Positions 36,232-45,430 are shown, numbered from the stretch's first letter. The stretch: 64,000 bases of DNA from Betaproteobacteria bacterium (GCA_025363575.1 JANYDM010000021.1:11060-75059), one strand, 5' to 3'. Program-made: numbers and translations. Notes: generated by a model from the letters alone, not told the origin.

Positions 36232-37272
36232 ATGGACATCTCGGAACTGCTCGCGTTTGTCGTCAAGAACAAGGCGTCCGATCTGCATCTCTCGTCCGGC
36301 CTGCCGCCGATGATCCGGGTGCATGGCGATATCCGCCGCATCAATCTGCCGTCGATGGAGCACAAGGACGTGCACGGCATGATGTACGACATCATGAACG
36401 ACGGCCAGCGCAAGTTCTACGAAGAAAATCTCGAGTGCGATTTTTCGTTCGCGATACCCAACCTCGCGCGGTTCCGCGTCAACGCGTTTGTGCAGCAGCG
36501 CGGCGCTGCCGCTGTCATGCGGACCATCCCGTCCAAGATCCTGTCGCTCGAAGATCTGAAAGCGCCGAAGATTTTCGGCGAGATCGCCGACCAGCCGCGC
36601 GGCATGGTGCTGGTCACCGGCCCCACCGGATCGGGAAAATCGACCACGCTAGCGGCGATGGTCAATCACAAGAACGAAACCGAGCTCGGCCACATTCTCA
36701 CGGTCGAGGACCCGATCGAATTCGTGCACGAATCCAAGAAATGCCTGATCAACCAGCGCGAGGTGGGACCGCACACGCTGTCATTTGCCAATGCGCTGCG
36801 TTCCGCGTTGCGGGAAGACCCGGACGTGATCCTGGTTGGCGAAATGCGCGACCTGGAAACCATCCGCCTCGCGATGACCGCGGCCGAAACGGGCCATTTG
36901 GTGTTCGGCACGCTGCACACGAGCTCAGCCGCCAAAACAATCGACCGCATCATCGACGTGTTCCCGGCGGAGGAGAAGGAAATGATCCGCGCGATGCTGT
37001 CGGAAAGCTTGCGCGCGGTGATTTCGCAGGCGCTGCTGAAAACGAAGGACGGCAGCGGACGCGCGGCGGCGCACGAGATCATGATCTGCACGCCGGCCAT
37101 CAGGAACCTGATACGCGAAGCCAAGGTTGCGCAGATGTACTCGGCAATCCAGACCGGCCAGTCGTTCGGCATGCAAACGCTCGACCAGAACCTGCTGGAA
37201 CTGGTCAAGCGCAATCTCATATCGGTCGATGAAGCGCGCGGCAAAGCCATGAACAAGGACAATTTCCGTTAA
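36232..37272 (+). CDS. pilT: Type IV pilus retraction ATPase PilT
   Basis: Hexameric ATPase driving pilus retraction in twitching motility, 346 aa. It has an N-terminal PAS-like domain (ASDLHLSSGLPPMIRVHG), Walker A GPTGSGKSTT (130-139), the Asp box ILTVEDPIE, Walker B and the AIRNLIREAK retraction motif. The ATG at 36232 gives the conserved MDISELLAF start, with AGGAAA ahead; an earlier in-frame ATG lacks this. Confidence 0.96.
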   Translation: MDISELLAFVVKNKASDLHLSSGLPPMIRVHGDIRRINLPSMEHKDVHGMMYDIMNDGQRKFYEENLECDFSFAIPNLARFRVNAFVQQRGAAAVMRTIPSKILSLEDLKAPKIFGEIADQPRGMVLVTGPTGSGKSTTLAAMVNHKNETELGHILTVEDPIEFVHESKKCLINQREVGPHTLSFANALRSALREDPDVILVGEMRDLETIRLAMTAAETGHLVFGTLHTSSAAKTIDRIIDVFPAEEKEMIRAMLSESLRAVISQALLKTKDGSGRAAAHEIMICTPAIRNLIREAKVAQMYSAIQTGQSFGMQTLDQNLLELVKRNLISVDEARGKAMNKDNFR

Positions 37273-37327
37273 TGTAACGTCCGCGGTTGCGCGGCGGTGA
37301 AACGCTCAATGCAATAAGGGGTGCGCA

Positions 37328-38464
37328 ATGGATCGTGACCAGGCAGTGCAATTCATGCATAACTTGCTGCGCGCGATGCTCAGCAAAAAAGCGTCCGACT
37401 TGTTTATTACTGCCGGATTTCCGCCTGCGTTCAAGGTCGACGGCAAGATGACGCCGGTGTCCAATCAGACGCTTACGCCGCAGCACACGGCGGACCTCGC
37501 GCGCGCGATGATGAATGACAAGCAGGCCGCAGAGTTTGAGGAAACCAAGGAGTGCAATTTCGCGGTGGCCCCGGCCGGCATCGGCCGCTTCCGCGTCAAT
37601 ACATTCATGCAAATGCAGCGCGTCGGGATGGTGATGCGGACGATCACCACCACCATTCCCAAATTCGACGATCTGAAGCTGCCGCCGGTGCTGAAGGACG
37701 TGATCATGAGCAAGCGCGGACTCATCATTTTTGTCGGCGGCACGGGTTCGGGCAAATCTACCTCGCTGGCGGCCATGATCGGCTACCGCAACGAGAATAG
37801 TTACGGCCACATCATCACGATCGAAGACCCCGTCGAGTACGTACACGATCACAAAAACTGCCTGATCACGCAGCGCGAAGTCGGCGTCGACACGCTGTCG
37901 TGGGAGCACGCGCTGCACAACACATTGCGGCAGGCGCCCGACGTCATTCTGATCGGCGAGATACGCTCGCGCGAAACCATGGAGCACGCGGTGGCGTTCG
38001 CCGAAACGGGCCACCTGGCGATGGGCACGCTGCACGCCAACAGCGCCAACCAGGCGCTCGATCGCATCATCAACTTCTTTCCGGAAGAGCGCAAAGCCCA
38101 GTTGTTGATGGATCTTTCTCTCAACATTCGCGCGCTGATTGCGCAGCGGCTGATTCCCACCAAGGAGGGCAAGGGCCGGCGGGCGGCGATCGAAATCCTG
38201 CTCAATTCGCCGTTGATTCAGGACCAGATATTCAAAGGTGAAGTGCACGAGATCAAGGGCACGATGTCGAAATCCCGCGAAATGGGCATGCAGACTTTCG
38301 ACCAGTCGCTGTTCGACCTGTACGAAGAGGGTGCGGTCAGCTATGAAGACGCGTTGCGCAACGCCGACTCGGTCAACGAATTGCGGCTGAAGATCAAACT
38401 CGAGGGCAAGGAGTCCAAGGACAAGGACGTCATGTCCGGCATCGAACATCTCAACATCGTCTGA
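37328..38464 (+). CDS. pilU: PilT-like accessory retraction ATPase PilU
   Basis: PilT paralogue of 378 aa acting with PilT in retraction. Walker A GGTGSGKSTS (137-146), HIITIEDPVEYVHDHK, and GTLHANSANQALDRIINFFP are present. The longer C-terminus (LRLKIKLEGKESKDKDVMSG) is typical of PilU. It lies 55 bases after pilT on the same strand. Confidence 0.95.
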   Translation: MDRDQAVQFMHNLLRAMLSKKASDLFITAGFPPAFKVDGKMTPVSNQTLTPQHTADLARAMMNDKQAAEFEETKECNFAVAPAGIGRFRVNTFMQMQRVGMVMRTITTTIPKFDDLKLPPVLKDVIMSKRGLIIFVGGTGSGKSTSLAAMIGYRNENSYGHIITIEDPVEYVHDHKNCLITQREVGVDTLSWEHALHNTLRQAPDVILIGEIRSRETMEHAVAFAETGHLAMGTLHANSANQALDRIINFFPEERKAQLLMDLSLNIRALIAQRLIPTKEGKGRRAAIEILLNSPLIQDQIFKGEVHEIKGTMSKSREMGMQTFDQSLFDLYEEGAVSYEDALRNADSVNELRLKIKLEGKESKDKDVMSGIEHLNIV

Positions 38465-38467
38465 TCG

Positions 38468-38483
38468 CGGGCGTCTGCGCCCG
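38468..38483 (+). terminator. Small GC hairpin after pilU
   Basis: CGGGCG / CGCCCG stem with a TCTG loop 4 bases after the pilU stop. No T-tract follows (TCTAGAT), so it is at best a weak terminator or 3' end stabiliser. Confidence 0.35.
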
Positions 38484-38489
38484 TCTAGA

Positions 38490-38533
38490 TACGCCGGTTG
38501 AACGGAGCACTGCACGACCGTTCAACCGGCGTA
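38490..38533. repeat. 16-base perfect inverted repeat before the TauE-like gene
   Basis: Arms 38490-38505 and 38518-38533 are exact complements (TACGCCGGTTGAACGG and its reverse) around a 12-base loop. It is followed by ATTATTT and then the next start at 38541. It could be a bidirectional terminator for pilU or an operator or leader structure for the downstream gene; the weak T content does not settle this. Confidence 0.75.
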
Positions 38534-38540
38534 ATTATTT

Positions 38541-39287
38541 ATGACCCTTCCTTTCGAGTTGCACAGCCTGATCATCAGCGCGCTGGTGGTTTCGGCCGCC
38601 TATGTGATATTCGGCATCTCGGCGTTCGGCGCGGCACTGTTTACCGTGCCGGCATTGTCGTATCTATACCCGCTCGATTTCGTGCTGCCAGTGTGCGTGC
38701 TGCTCGACGTGTCCGCCTCGATTGCGATCGGCACCCGGTTTTCGCGCGAGTCGGACAAGCAGGAATTGTTGCGAATGGCGCCCGCCTGCCTCGTCGGTGC
38801 GGTGCTCGGCGTAACTCTGCTGGTGAACCTGCCGAGGCAGGCGACGCTGGTGGGGCTGGGCGGGTTTCTGCTTTTTTATGGCATCTATATGCTGCGGCAG
38901 GGCGGGGTCACGACGCCGGTGAGCCGCCGCTGGGCGCCAGTATCGGGCTTTGCCGGCGGTGCGATGGGCACGCTGTTCGGCATAGGCGCGCCGCCTTACG
39001 CGATATATCTTTCCCGGCGGCTCGTCGAGAAGGGGGCGTTGCGCGCGACGCTCTCCAATATGGTGCTGCTCTCAACCGGCATACGCGCGCTCGTTTTCGC
39101 GGTGGGCGGACTGATGCTTGCAGACCGCCTGGTGGTGTTTGCGATCCTGCTGCCGTTCGCGCTTGGCGGGCTATGGTGCGGCAACCGCATACACGGGCGC
39201 ATTTCGCGCGAGCAGGTGGCGCGCGTCATGAGCGCGGTGCTGATGTTAATCGGTACTTCGCTGGTGGTGCGCGCACTCGCGCAATAA
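38541..39287 (+). CDS. TauE/SafE-family sulfite/anion exporter-like membrane protein
   Basis: 248 aa, about eight hydrophobic segments. ISAFGAALFTVPALSYLYPLDFVLP and FGIGAPPYAIYLSRR are characteristic of the TauE/SafE (DUF81) family, relatives of which move sulfite, sulfonates or organic anions across the inner membrane. It stands alone between pilU and a convergent gene, with a strong hairpin just upstream. The substrate is unknown. Confidence 0.85.
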   Translation: MTLPFELHSLIISALVVSAAYVIFGISAFGAALFTVPALSYLYPLDFVLPVCVLLDVSASIAIGTRFSRESDKQELLRMAPACLVGAVLGVTLLVNLPRQATLVGLGGFLLFYGIYMLRQGGVTTPVSRRWAPVSGFAGGAMGTLFGIGAPPYAIYLSRRLVEKGALRATLSNMVLLSTGIRALVFAVGGLMLADRLVVFAILLPFALGGLWCGNRIHGRISREQVARVMSAVLMLIGTSLVVRALAQ

Positions 39288-39301
39288 ATCCAGCGCACGC
39301 G

Positions 39302-39886
39302 TCAGAATTCTTTGCCGGCCAGCGCGTTCTCGATACGACGGTCGGGCACCAGCCACATCAGCGCCACCAGCACGTACAGCGCCTGTGATATCCATTGCGA
39401 CCAGAAAGCGGCCGCGATCGCGGTGAGATAAATGACAGGCGACGCCTTGCCTTTCCAATCGCGGCGGATCGCTCTGCCGAGCAGCGAATCCTGTCCCTGC
39501 GACTTTATGATGATTTGCTGCAGTATGTAGTACGCGATGGCCGCCATCAGCAATACCAGACCATAGAAAGCGGACGGCGCTCCTGCGAAATGGTTTTCTC
39601 CCATCCAGCCGGTGGCGAAGGGAAACAGCGACAGCCAGAAAAGCAGATGCAAGTTGGACCACAACATGGCCCCGGTCACGTTGTGAACCGTCTGCAGCAT
39701 ATGGTGGTGGTTGTTCCAGTAGATGCCGACGTAGACGAAGCTGAGCACATAGCTTAGAAAGACCGGGATCAGCGGCGCCAGCGCGTCCAGGCCCTCTTCA
39801 TGCGGCACCTTGAGCTCCAGCACCATGATAGTGATGATGATGGCGATCACGCCATCGCTGAATGCTTCGAGTCTGTTCCTGGTCAT
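39302..39886 (-). CDS. TMEM175/DUF1211-family potassium channel-like protein
   Basis: 194 aa with six hydrophobic segments. RNRLEAFSDGVIAIIITIMVLEL at the N-terminus contains the FSDGVxAI motif that forms the filter helix of TMEM175 channels. Bacterial members are tetramers of single six-helix units. The ATG at 39886 puts this motif at the usual place; the open frame extends upstream. It converges on the TauE-like gene with 14 bases between stops. Confidence 0.85.
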   Translation of the reverse strand: MTRNRLEAFSDGVIAIIITIMVLELKVPHEEGLDALAPLIPVFLSYVLSFVYVGIYWNNHHHMLQTVHNVTGAMLWSNLHLLFWLSLFPFATGWMGENHFAGAPSAFYGLVLLMAAIAYYILQQIIIKSQGQDSLLGRAIRRDWKGKASPVIYLTAIAAAFWSQWISQALYVLVALMWLVPDRRIENALAGKEF

Positions 39887-39968
39887 ATCCGGATTGTCCT
39901 TGTGATTTTCCGCCGCTGGCCGCCCGATTCTTGAGCCGGTCAAGTCTTGCTTCCGCGCATTCTGCCGG

Positions 39969-40196
39969 TTAGCGGAACTTCCTTGCGTATTTGTCCTTTA
40001 CTTCCCTGGAGATGTACGTGCTCAAGTCGCGTCCCGTTATGGCGCGTCTTTTCATTTCGGCGATCGCGGCTGCGCCCGCGCTCTCCGTGGTGTATTCATA
40101 ATTCAAGCCGTCCTTGAACCGGACTATGATCGATTGCGCGTCCGCTGCGAAGGCAACCACGCCGGAATTACCGCTCAGGTTGAGGTAGGGTTGCAT
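39969..40196 (-). CDS. KTSC-domain protein
   Basis: Small protein of 75 aa made almost wholly of a KTSC domain (IIVRFKDGLNYEYTTES ... DLSTYISREVKDKYARKFR), a short fold first seen beside lysyl-tRNA synthetase domains. Here it stands alone. The start ATG at 40196 is the only suitable one. It lies 28 bases after the rlmL-like gene on the same strand. The role is unknown. Confidence 0.75.
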   Translation of the reverse strand: MQPYLNLSGNSGVVAFAADAQSIIVRFKDGLNYEYTTESAGAAAIAEMKRRAITGRDLSTYISREVKDKYARKFR

Positions 40197-40224
40197 GCCG
40201 AAATGTGCGGTTTGCGGGCTGCTC

Positions 40225-41394
40225 TCACGCGCCCGGCCCTTCCCCCGGCTTCTTGCGGCGCATGCTCCCCGCCATGATTTTGTACTCGAGCAGCCGGCAT
40301 TCGAGCGCGCCGTTAAACAGCACCGTACGTTTTGACGCAGACAAGCGTATGAGCTTTGGCAACTGGGCGTCGCCGGTAAAGATATAAGCGCGCCAGCCGC
40401 TGAAGCGCTGCTTGAGTGCGTCGCCGAGCTTCGGGTAGAACTCCATGAGTTCGTGCGCATCCGACAGCCGCACGCCGTATGGCGGGTTGGAGACGATAAC
40501 GCCGCTCTCGGCAGGCGCAGGTGTCTCAAGCACGTTCGCCTGCTTGAGCTGTATTTGCTTTTCAAGTTGCGCGGCGGCGATGTTCGCACGCGCGCTTTTC
40601 AGCTCGTCGCCGTAAAGGTCGCTGCCGTATATCGGCAGCGCGCCGTCGCGCGGGCGCTCGCTCGACTTCGCCGCATTCTGCAGCTCATCCCATTGTCCCC
40701 GGTCAAAATTCTTCAGCTTCTCGAACGCAAAACCGCGCCGCGCGCCAGGCGCGATATTAAGCGCGATGAGCGCGGCTTCTATAAGGATCGTGCCACTGCC
40801 GCACATCGGGTCGAGCAGGGATTCGGATGGCTGCCATCCCGCAAGGCGCAGCAGGCCGGCGGCAAGATTCTCGCGCAGAGGCGCTTCGCCCGTCGCGGTG
40901 CGGTAGCCGCGCTTGAACAGCGGATCACCCGAGGTATCGATGTAAAGCGTCAGCTGCGCAGCGGTCAGAAACGCATGGATACGCACGTCAGGCGCCTGCG
41001 TGTTCACGTCAGGGCGCCGGCCGGCTTTCGCGCGAAATGCATCGCATACGGCGTCTTTGATTCTAAGCGTCACGAAGTCCAGGCTTTTCAGCGGGCAGCG
41101 CAACGCCGCCAGGTTGACGCGTATGGTCTGGTCGACGTCGAACCACTGCGGCCACGGCAGCGCGAGCGTGGCTTTGTAAATGTCGTCTTCGCTTTTGTAC
41201 GGCGCGCTGCCGACGCGCCACAGAACGCGGCTTGCGACACGGCTCTCGAGATTGACGCGGTAAGCGAGTGCCAGAGGCCCGGCGAAGTGCACGCCGCCGT
41301 CGGCGGCTTTGATGCTGTCGGCCGGCAGCGCGGCGAGCTCCTGCGCGAGCATGGCTTCAAGTCCGCGCGGACAGGGAGCGAAAAAGTGTTCCAT
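40225..41394 (-). CDS. rlmL: THUMP-domain 23S rRNA (guanine-N2) methyltransferase, RlmL type
   Basis: 389 aa. It has an N-terminal THUMP domain (FFAPCPRGLEAMLAQELAAL start, GGVHFAG), then a Rossmann methyltransferase with LLDPMCGSGTILIEAAL (SAM binding) and the catalytic NPPYGVRL. It aligns with the N-terminal RlmL half of the E. coli RlmKL fusion that makes m2G2445; the RlmK half is absent, as in many betaproteobacteria. It ends with a basic tail (RRKKPGEGPG). Confidence 0.88.
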   Translation of the reverse strand: MEHFFAPCPRGLEAMLAQELAALPADSIKAADGGVHFAGPLALAYRVNLESRVASRVLWRVGSAPYKSEDDIYKATLALPWPQWFDVDQTIRVNLAALRCPLKSLDFVTLRIKDAVCDAFRAKAGRRPDVNTQAPDVRIHAFLTAAQLTLYIDTSGDPLFKRGYRTATGEAPLRENLAAGLLRLAGWQPSESLLDPMCGSGTILIEAALIALNIAPGARRGFAFEKLKNFDRGQWDELQNAAKSSERPRDGALPIYGSDLYGDELKSARANIAAAQLEKQIQLKQANVLETPAPAESGVIVSNPPYGVRLSDAHELMEFYPKLGDALKQRFSGWRAYIFTGDAQLPKLIRLSASKRTVLFNGALECRLLEYKIMAGSMRRKKPGEGPGA

Positions 41395-41402
41395 GATGCA
41401 GG

Positions 41403-41831
41403 CTACCTTGCTTCGCTCATTGTTCTGTTGTCCTTCACGGCGTCTCCAGCGGGTTGCAGCGGGACCAGGACGTCATAGCCGATCAAGTGGCGGCCATTGC
41501 GCCGCCGCGACAGTTCGACTATGCGGGCATCGATCACCTGGCCGGCATCGAGTTCCCGCGCGAGAGCTCGATTTTCCTGCCTCGGCACGTAGCCGATTTT
41601 TCGTCCATTCCACTCGAGCCGAATGGCATCGACATCGTGGGGGTTGTCGTACTCGCGCACGAGCATCAGCGCGTCACCCGTTTTCATGTCCTTCCACACC
41701 ATCCGGCCGTCATTGTAGCGGAACCCGGCAAGCGGCGAACTGCGCACCATCAGAAAGGGAATCGCTTCGCCGGCACTTGCGGGAGCGGCGAGCGCGAGCA
41801 ACAGTACGGCCGGTGTCAGGGAACGGCGCAT
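41403..41831 (-). CDS. Exported HIRAN-domain protein
   Basis: 142 aa with an N-terminal signal peptide (RSLTPAVLLLALAAPASAGEA, cleavage near residue 20) followed by a single HIRAN domain (LAGFRYNDG, REYDNPHDVDAIRLEWNGRKIGYVPR). HIRAN domains are best known in DNA-repair helicases, where they bind DNA 3' ends; an exported stand-alone version would meet different ligands. It sits 8 bases upstream of the rlmL-like gene on the same strand. Function unknown. Confidence 0.82.
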   Translation of the reverse strand: MRRSLTPAVLLLALAAPASAGEAIPFLMVRSSPLAGFRYNDGRMVWKDMKTGDALMLVREYDNPHDVDAIRLEWNGRKIGYVPRQENRALARELDAGQVIDARIVELSRRRNGRHLIGYDVLVPLQPAGDAVKDNRTMSEAR

Positions 41832-41877
41832 CCCCTTGCTAACGCGCGAAGCGCGCCGCGGGCCTATTACTTAAGTA

Positions 41878-42291
41878 TTAAAACGGCTTGACGACGACGA
41901 GAACGACGATGGCCAGAAGCAGGACGGTCGGCACTTCGTTCAGCCAGCGGTAAAAAACATGGCCATGGCGGTTGCCGTCGTATTTAAAATCAATCATGAG
42001 CTTTCCGCAGTAGACGTGGTAGACGAGCAGCGCCGCGACGAGGGCGAGCTTGGCGTGCAGCCAGCCGCCGCTGAAACCGTAACCCAACCACAGCCAGAGG
42101 CCGGATGCGAGCGTCAACACGGCGCCTGGCGTCATAATGCCGTAGAACAATTTGCGCTCCATTACTTTGAAGCGCTCTTTGCCGGTATTGTCCGCCGCCA
42201 TCGCGTGGTAGACGAACAGGCGCGGCAGGTAAAATAATCCGGCGAACCAGGTCACCACGAAAATAATGTGTAATGCTTTCAACCAGAGCAT
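41878..42291 (-). CDS. hemJ: Protoporphyrinogen oxidase HemJ
   Basis: Membrane enzyme oxidising protoporphyrinogen IX in haem synthesis, 137 aa with four hydrophobic helices. LWLKALHIIFVVTWFAGLFYLPRLFVYH holds the conserved histidine (H8) and the FAGLFYLPRL signature; the end RWLNEVPTVLL is also typical. The ATG at 42291 gives the expected start; an upstream open frame is likely non-coding. Confidence 0.92.
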   Translation of the reverse strand: MLWLKALHIIFVVTWFAGLFYLPRLFVYHAMAADNTGKERFKVMERKLFYGIMTPGAVLTLASGLWLWLGYGFSGGWLHAKLALVAALLVYHVYCGKLMIDFKYDGNRHGHVFYRWLNEVPTVLLLAIVVLVVVKPF

Positions 42292-42389
42292 GTGGACTCT
42301 TTCATACGCGCTGTGCGCTAGTTTAGCGGCGCTCGCGTCAGCCTGCTGCATTTGGACGAGTGATGCCGGCCGCCTGCGGCGCCTGCACC

Positions 42390-43175
42390 CTATTTGAGAA
42401 GTCTCCTGCGCGTCAATGCGAGCGCGACGTAGAATCCGCCGACCGCAAACACGAACAGCATTGCCGTGTGCAGCGCCCACGTCGCGGGCACCACATCATT
42501 CATCAGCGGCCGCACGAGCGCGACCGCGTGCGTCAGCGGCAGCAAGGCCGCAACGTGCTGCAAGGCGGGCGGTAGCTCGCCGGCCGGAAAAAACACGCCG
42601 CAGATCATCATCATGGGCGTGATGAAAAGCGTGAAGTAATACATAAAGAAGTCGTAGCTCACCGACAATGCAGTCATGATGAGCCCGAGGCTCGCAAACA
42701 CGAGCCCCGCCAGGAACATGACCGGCAGCACCCATAGTGCCAGCGCCGATTTGGCAAAGCCGAGCGCGGTTGCCACTAAGAGCACGGCGCTGCCCGCCAT
42801 GAAACTCTTGCTGGCGGCCCATACGAGCTCGGCGACCATGATGTCGTCGAGCGTGACCGGCGCGTTCATGATCGCATCCCAGGTTTTTTGCACGTGCATG
42901 CGCGAAAAGCCGGCATACATCGCTTCGAACGACGCGGCCATCATGGTGCTCGAGCACACCGTGCCGGCGGCAAGAAAGGCGATGTACGAAGTGCCGAACA
43001 CGTCGGGCAACATGCGCCCGAGGCCGTAGCCGAAGCCGAGCATGTACAGCATGGGGTCGGCCAGATTGCCGAGCACGGACGGAATCGCGAGCTTGCGCCA
43101 GACGAGCATATTGCGCCGCCAGACGTGGATGAAGCGCCGGCTCAAAACCGGCGGCGCCCAGATATTCTTCGCCAT
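42390..43175 (-). CDS. ABC-2 type transporter permease (NodJ-like)
   Basis: 261 aa, six hydrophobic segments. FIHVWRRNMLVWRKLAIPSVLGNLADPM near the N-terminus is typical of NodJ-family export permeases. Its start overlaps the ATPase stop by one base. Together they form a two-component exporter for drugs, lipids or lipo-oligosaccharides; the substrate is unknown. Confidence 0.9.
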   Translation of the reverse strand: MAKNIWAPPVLSRRFIHVWRRNMLVWRKLAIPSVLGNLADPMLYMLGFGYGLGRMLPDVFGTSYIAFLAAGTVCSSTMMAASFEAMYAGFSRMHVQKTWDAIMNAPVTLDDIMVAELVWAASKSFMAGSAVLLVATALGFAKSALALWVLPVMFLAGLVFASLGLIMTALSVSYDFFMYYFTLFITPMMMICGVFFPAGELPPALQHVAALLPLTHAVALVRPLMNDVVPATWALHTAMLFVFAVGGFYVALALTRRRLLK

Positions 43176-44086
43176 CAGTCTCTCAGGTCGCGGCCGGTCA
43201 GGCGCAGAAACACGTCTTCAAGGTTCGCCTGACGATGCAGGTAGCGCAGCTCCGGCCGCTGTTCGAGATGGTGCAGCAGCGGCTCGACATTGCGCGCATA
43301 GCAGAACACAGTCTCGCCGGTCTGCTCGCAGCGCTCGCACAAGGCGGCGCCGGACGCGGCCGCCCAGCTTTCGGCACCGTCGCCGAATACTTCGACGACC
43401 TGCGGTTCTATGTGCGCGGCAATCAGCTCGCGCGGCGTGCCGCTGGCCATGATGCGGCCATGGTCCATGATGGCCAGGCGATCGCACAGGCGTTCGGCTT
43501 CATCCATGAAGTGGGTCGTCAAAAATACCGTCCTGCCCTGCGCAGCGAGCTGGCGCAGGCGCTGCCAGATGAGATGCCGCGCTTGCGGGTCGAGCCCGGT
43601 GGTGGGCTCGTCGAGAAAAATGAGGTCGGGATCATTGACGAGCGCGCGTGCGAGCGTCAGCCGCCGCTTCATGCCGCCGGACAACGCCTTTATGTTGTCG
43701 CCGGCGCGATTGGCCAGACCGGCGAATTCCAGCAGGGCAGGTATGCGTGCGTTAATGTCAGCGACGGCCAGGCCGAAATAGCGGCCATAGACCATCAGGT
43801 TCTCGCGCACCGTGAAGTCGGGATCGAGATTGTCGATCTGCGGCACTACACCGACGCGTGCGCGCGCTTCACGTGCCGCGCGCGGCACCGGCAGGTCGAA
43901 CATGCTGATCGTGCCGGCGTCGGGATCGGTGAGGCCCAGGCACAGCCGCAGCGTGGTTGTCTTGCCGGCGCCGTTGGGGCCCAGCAGGCCGAAGCATTCG
44001 CCGGGCCGCAGATCGAGATCGATGCCGGCCACGACCTCATGCGCGCCGTAGGATTTGCGCAGAGCATTCACGACCAGATAGCTCAT
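43175..44086 (-). CDS. ABC transporter ATPase (NodI/DrrA-like)
   Basis: 303 aa. Walker [10 protein letters not shown], signature [15 protein letters not shown], Walker [15 protein letters not shown] and the H-loop [11 protein letters not shown] are intact. The C-terminal extension is of the DrrA/NodI type. The ATG at 44086 is preferred: it overlaps the hydrolase stop as ATGA. The permease follows with a one-base overlap. Confidence 0.93.
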   Translation of the reverse strand: MSYLVVNALRKSYGAHEVVAGIDLDLRPGECFGLLGPNGAGKTTTLRLCLGLTDPDAGTISMFDLPVPRAAREARARVGVVPQIDNLDPDFTVRENLMVYGRYFGLAVADINARIPALLEFAGLANRAGDNIKALSGGMKRRLTLARALVNDPDLIFLDEPTTGLDPQARHLIWQRLRQLAAQGRTVFLTTHFMDEAERLCDRLAIMDHGRIMASGTPRELIAAHIEPQVVEVFGDGAESWAAASGAALCERCEQTGETVFCYARNVEPLLHHLEQRPELRYLHRQANLEDVFLRLTGRDLRD

Positions 44087-44691
44087 CGGCAATAGCGCGT
44101 GACGATTTGCTGCAGGATATGCAGGCGGCCATGAAAGAAATGTTCGCCGCCGGGCACCACGACGACGGGCAGATTCTGCGGACGCGCCCAATCGAGGACT
44201 GCCGCCAGCGGCACCACGTCGTCAACTTCGCCGTGGATGACCAGCGTGCCGGCCGCGACGTTTTCCGCCGGGAAACGATTGACCGCGGGCCCGACCAGCA
44301 CCAACTGGTCGGGCCGGAGTTCTTTTGCCACGCGGGTTTGGACGAAGCTGCCAAAAGAGAACCCCGCGCAGATGAGCGGCAGCGCGCCGAACCTGTCACG
44401 CGCGTAGGCGGCGACCGCGATGAGGTCGGCGGTTTCGCCGCGGCCTTCGTCGTGCGTGCCCGTGGTGGCGCCGACGCCGCGGAAATTCGGGCGCAACGCA
44501 ACATGGCCGAGCGCATAAAACGTGCGCGCGAGCGTGGTCACCACCTTGTTGTCCTTGGTGCCGCCCATCAAAGGATGCGGATGTGCAATCAACGCGATGC
44601 CGCGGCGCTCCTCGCCCGGATCGCTGATATCGACTTCGATTTTTCCCGCCGGACCGTCGACGAGCACCGCGTCTGTCTTGGCAGGTCTCAA
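44083..44691 (-). CDS. Alpha/beta hydrolase
   Basis: 202 aa serine hydrolase fold: the nucleophile elbow GFSFGS, aspartate near HGEVDDVVP and histidine in [29 protein letters not shown] at the N-terminus is characteristic of a small esterase/dienelactone-hydrolase-like family. It overlaps its neighbours on both sides by ATGA, so ferredoxin-hydrolase-ATPase-permease form one operon. Substrate unknown. Confidence 0.87.
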   Translation of the reverse strand: MRPAKTDAVLVDGPAGKIEVDISDPGEERRGIALIAHPHPLMGGTKDNKVVTTLARTFYALGHVALRPNFRGVGATTGTHDEGRGETADLIAVAAYARDRFGALPLICAGFSFGSFVQTRVAKELRPDQLVLVGPAVNRFPAENVAAGTLVIHGEVDDVVPLAAVLDWARPQNLPVVVVPGGEHFFHGRLHILQQIVTRYCR

Positions 44692-44996
44692 ATCTTCAGG
44701 CGTTCGACTGCGCGGCCGTGCTGCAGATGCTCGCTGATGATTTCATCGATGTCTTCGCGGTCGACGTAGGTGTACCAGACCTCTTCGGGGTAGACGACCA
44801 TCACCGGGCCATCTTTGCAGCGATCGAGGCAGCCCGCCATGTTGATGCGAACGCTGGCCGGACCGGACAGGCCCAGCGCCTTGATTTTGTTCTTGGCGTA
44901 CTCGCGCATCTCCGTCGCACCGTGATCGTTGCAGCACGCATCGCCGTTGGCGCGTTGATTGCAGCAGAAAAATACGTGGTGGTTGAAATAACTCAC
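44688..44996 (-). CDS. Thioredoxin-like [2Fe-2S] ferredoxin
   Basis: 102 aa. Cysteines C11, C12, C21, C22, C56 and C60 match the Shethna/NuoE-type thioredoxin-fold ferredoxins, with NMAGCLDRCKDGPVMVVYPE diagnostic. It is first in the operon with the hydrolase and the NodIJ-like exporter, an association whose meaning is not obvious. About 75 bases of non-coding sequence separate it from the next gene upstream. Confidence 0.9.
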   Translation of the reverse strand: MSYFNHHVFFCCNQRANGDACCNDHGATEMREYAKNKIKALGLSGPASVRINMAGCLDRCKDGPVMVVYPEEVWYTYVDREDIDEIISEHLQHGRAVERLKI

Positions 44997-45070
44997 TGGA
45001 TTGCCTTGTCGGAGGCCGGCAGAAAAAAATACTGCCCGCGTGCTGGACCGGTCATTATATAGAACCCGGG

Positions 45071-45430
45071 TCAGAGTTCGCTGTATTTGCGGGCATTGCC
45101 TTTGGCGCGGCGAACGGGATATTTACGCGCGTTAAGGCGGATTTTGCGACGCGCCGCCGCGATCGCATCGATGCCGAGAACATCGGCGAGGCGCGTCAGG
45201 TAGAGCAGGACATCCGCAATCTCGTCCGCCACCGCGCGCTTGCGCACGGGATCGAGCGCGGCGCTTTGCGCCGGTGTGAGCCATTGAAAATGCTCGAGGA
45301 GTTCGGCCGCTTCGACGCTCAGCGCCATGGCGAGATTCTTGGGCGTGTGAAATTGCTGCCAGTCGCGCGCGTCGGCGAAGCGGCGCAGCGCGATGCGCAG
45401 ACCGTCGAGGGTGGCGGGTGATCGGATCAT
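45071..45430 (-). CDS. MazG-like nucleotide pyrophosphohydrolase
   Basis: 119 aa all-alpha NTP pyrophosphatase. WQQFHTPKNLAMALSVEAAELLEHFQW and DEIADVLLYLTRLADVLGID carry the EAxE and DExxD metal-binding motifs. The ATG at 45430 is chosen; a much longer open frame upstream runs over the VanZ gene and is a shadow. The enzyme probably clears non-canonical nucleotides. Confidence 0.9.
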   Translation of the reverse strand: MIRSPATLDGLRIALRRFADARDWQQFHTPKNLAMALSVEAAELLEHFQWLTPAQSAALDPVRKRAVADEIADVLLYLTRLADVLGIDAIAAARRKIRLNARKYPVRRAKGNARKYSEL

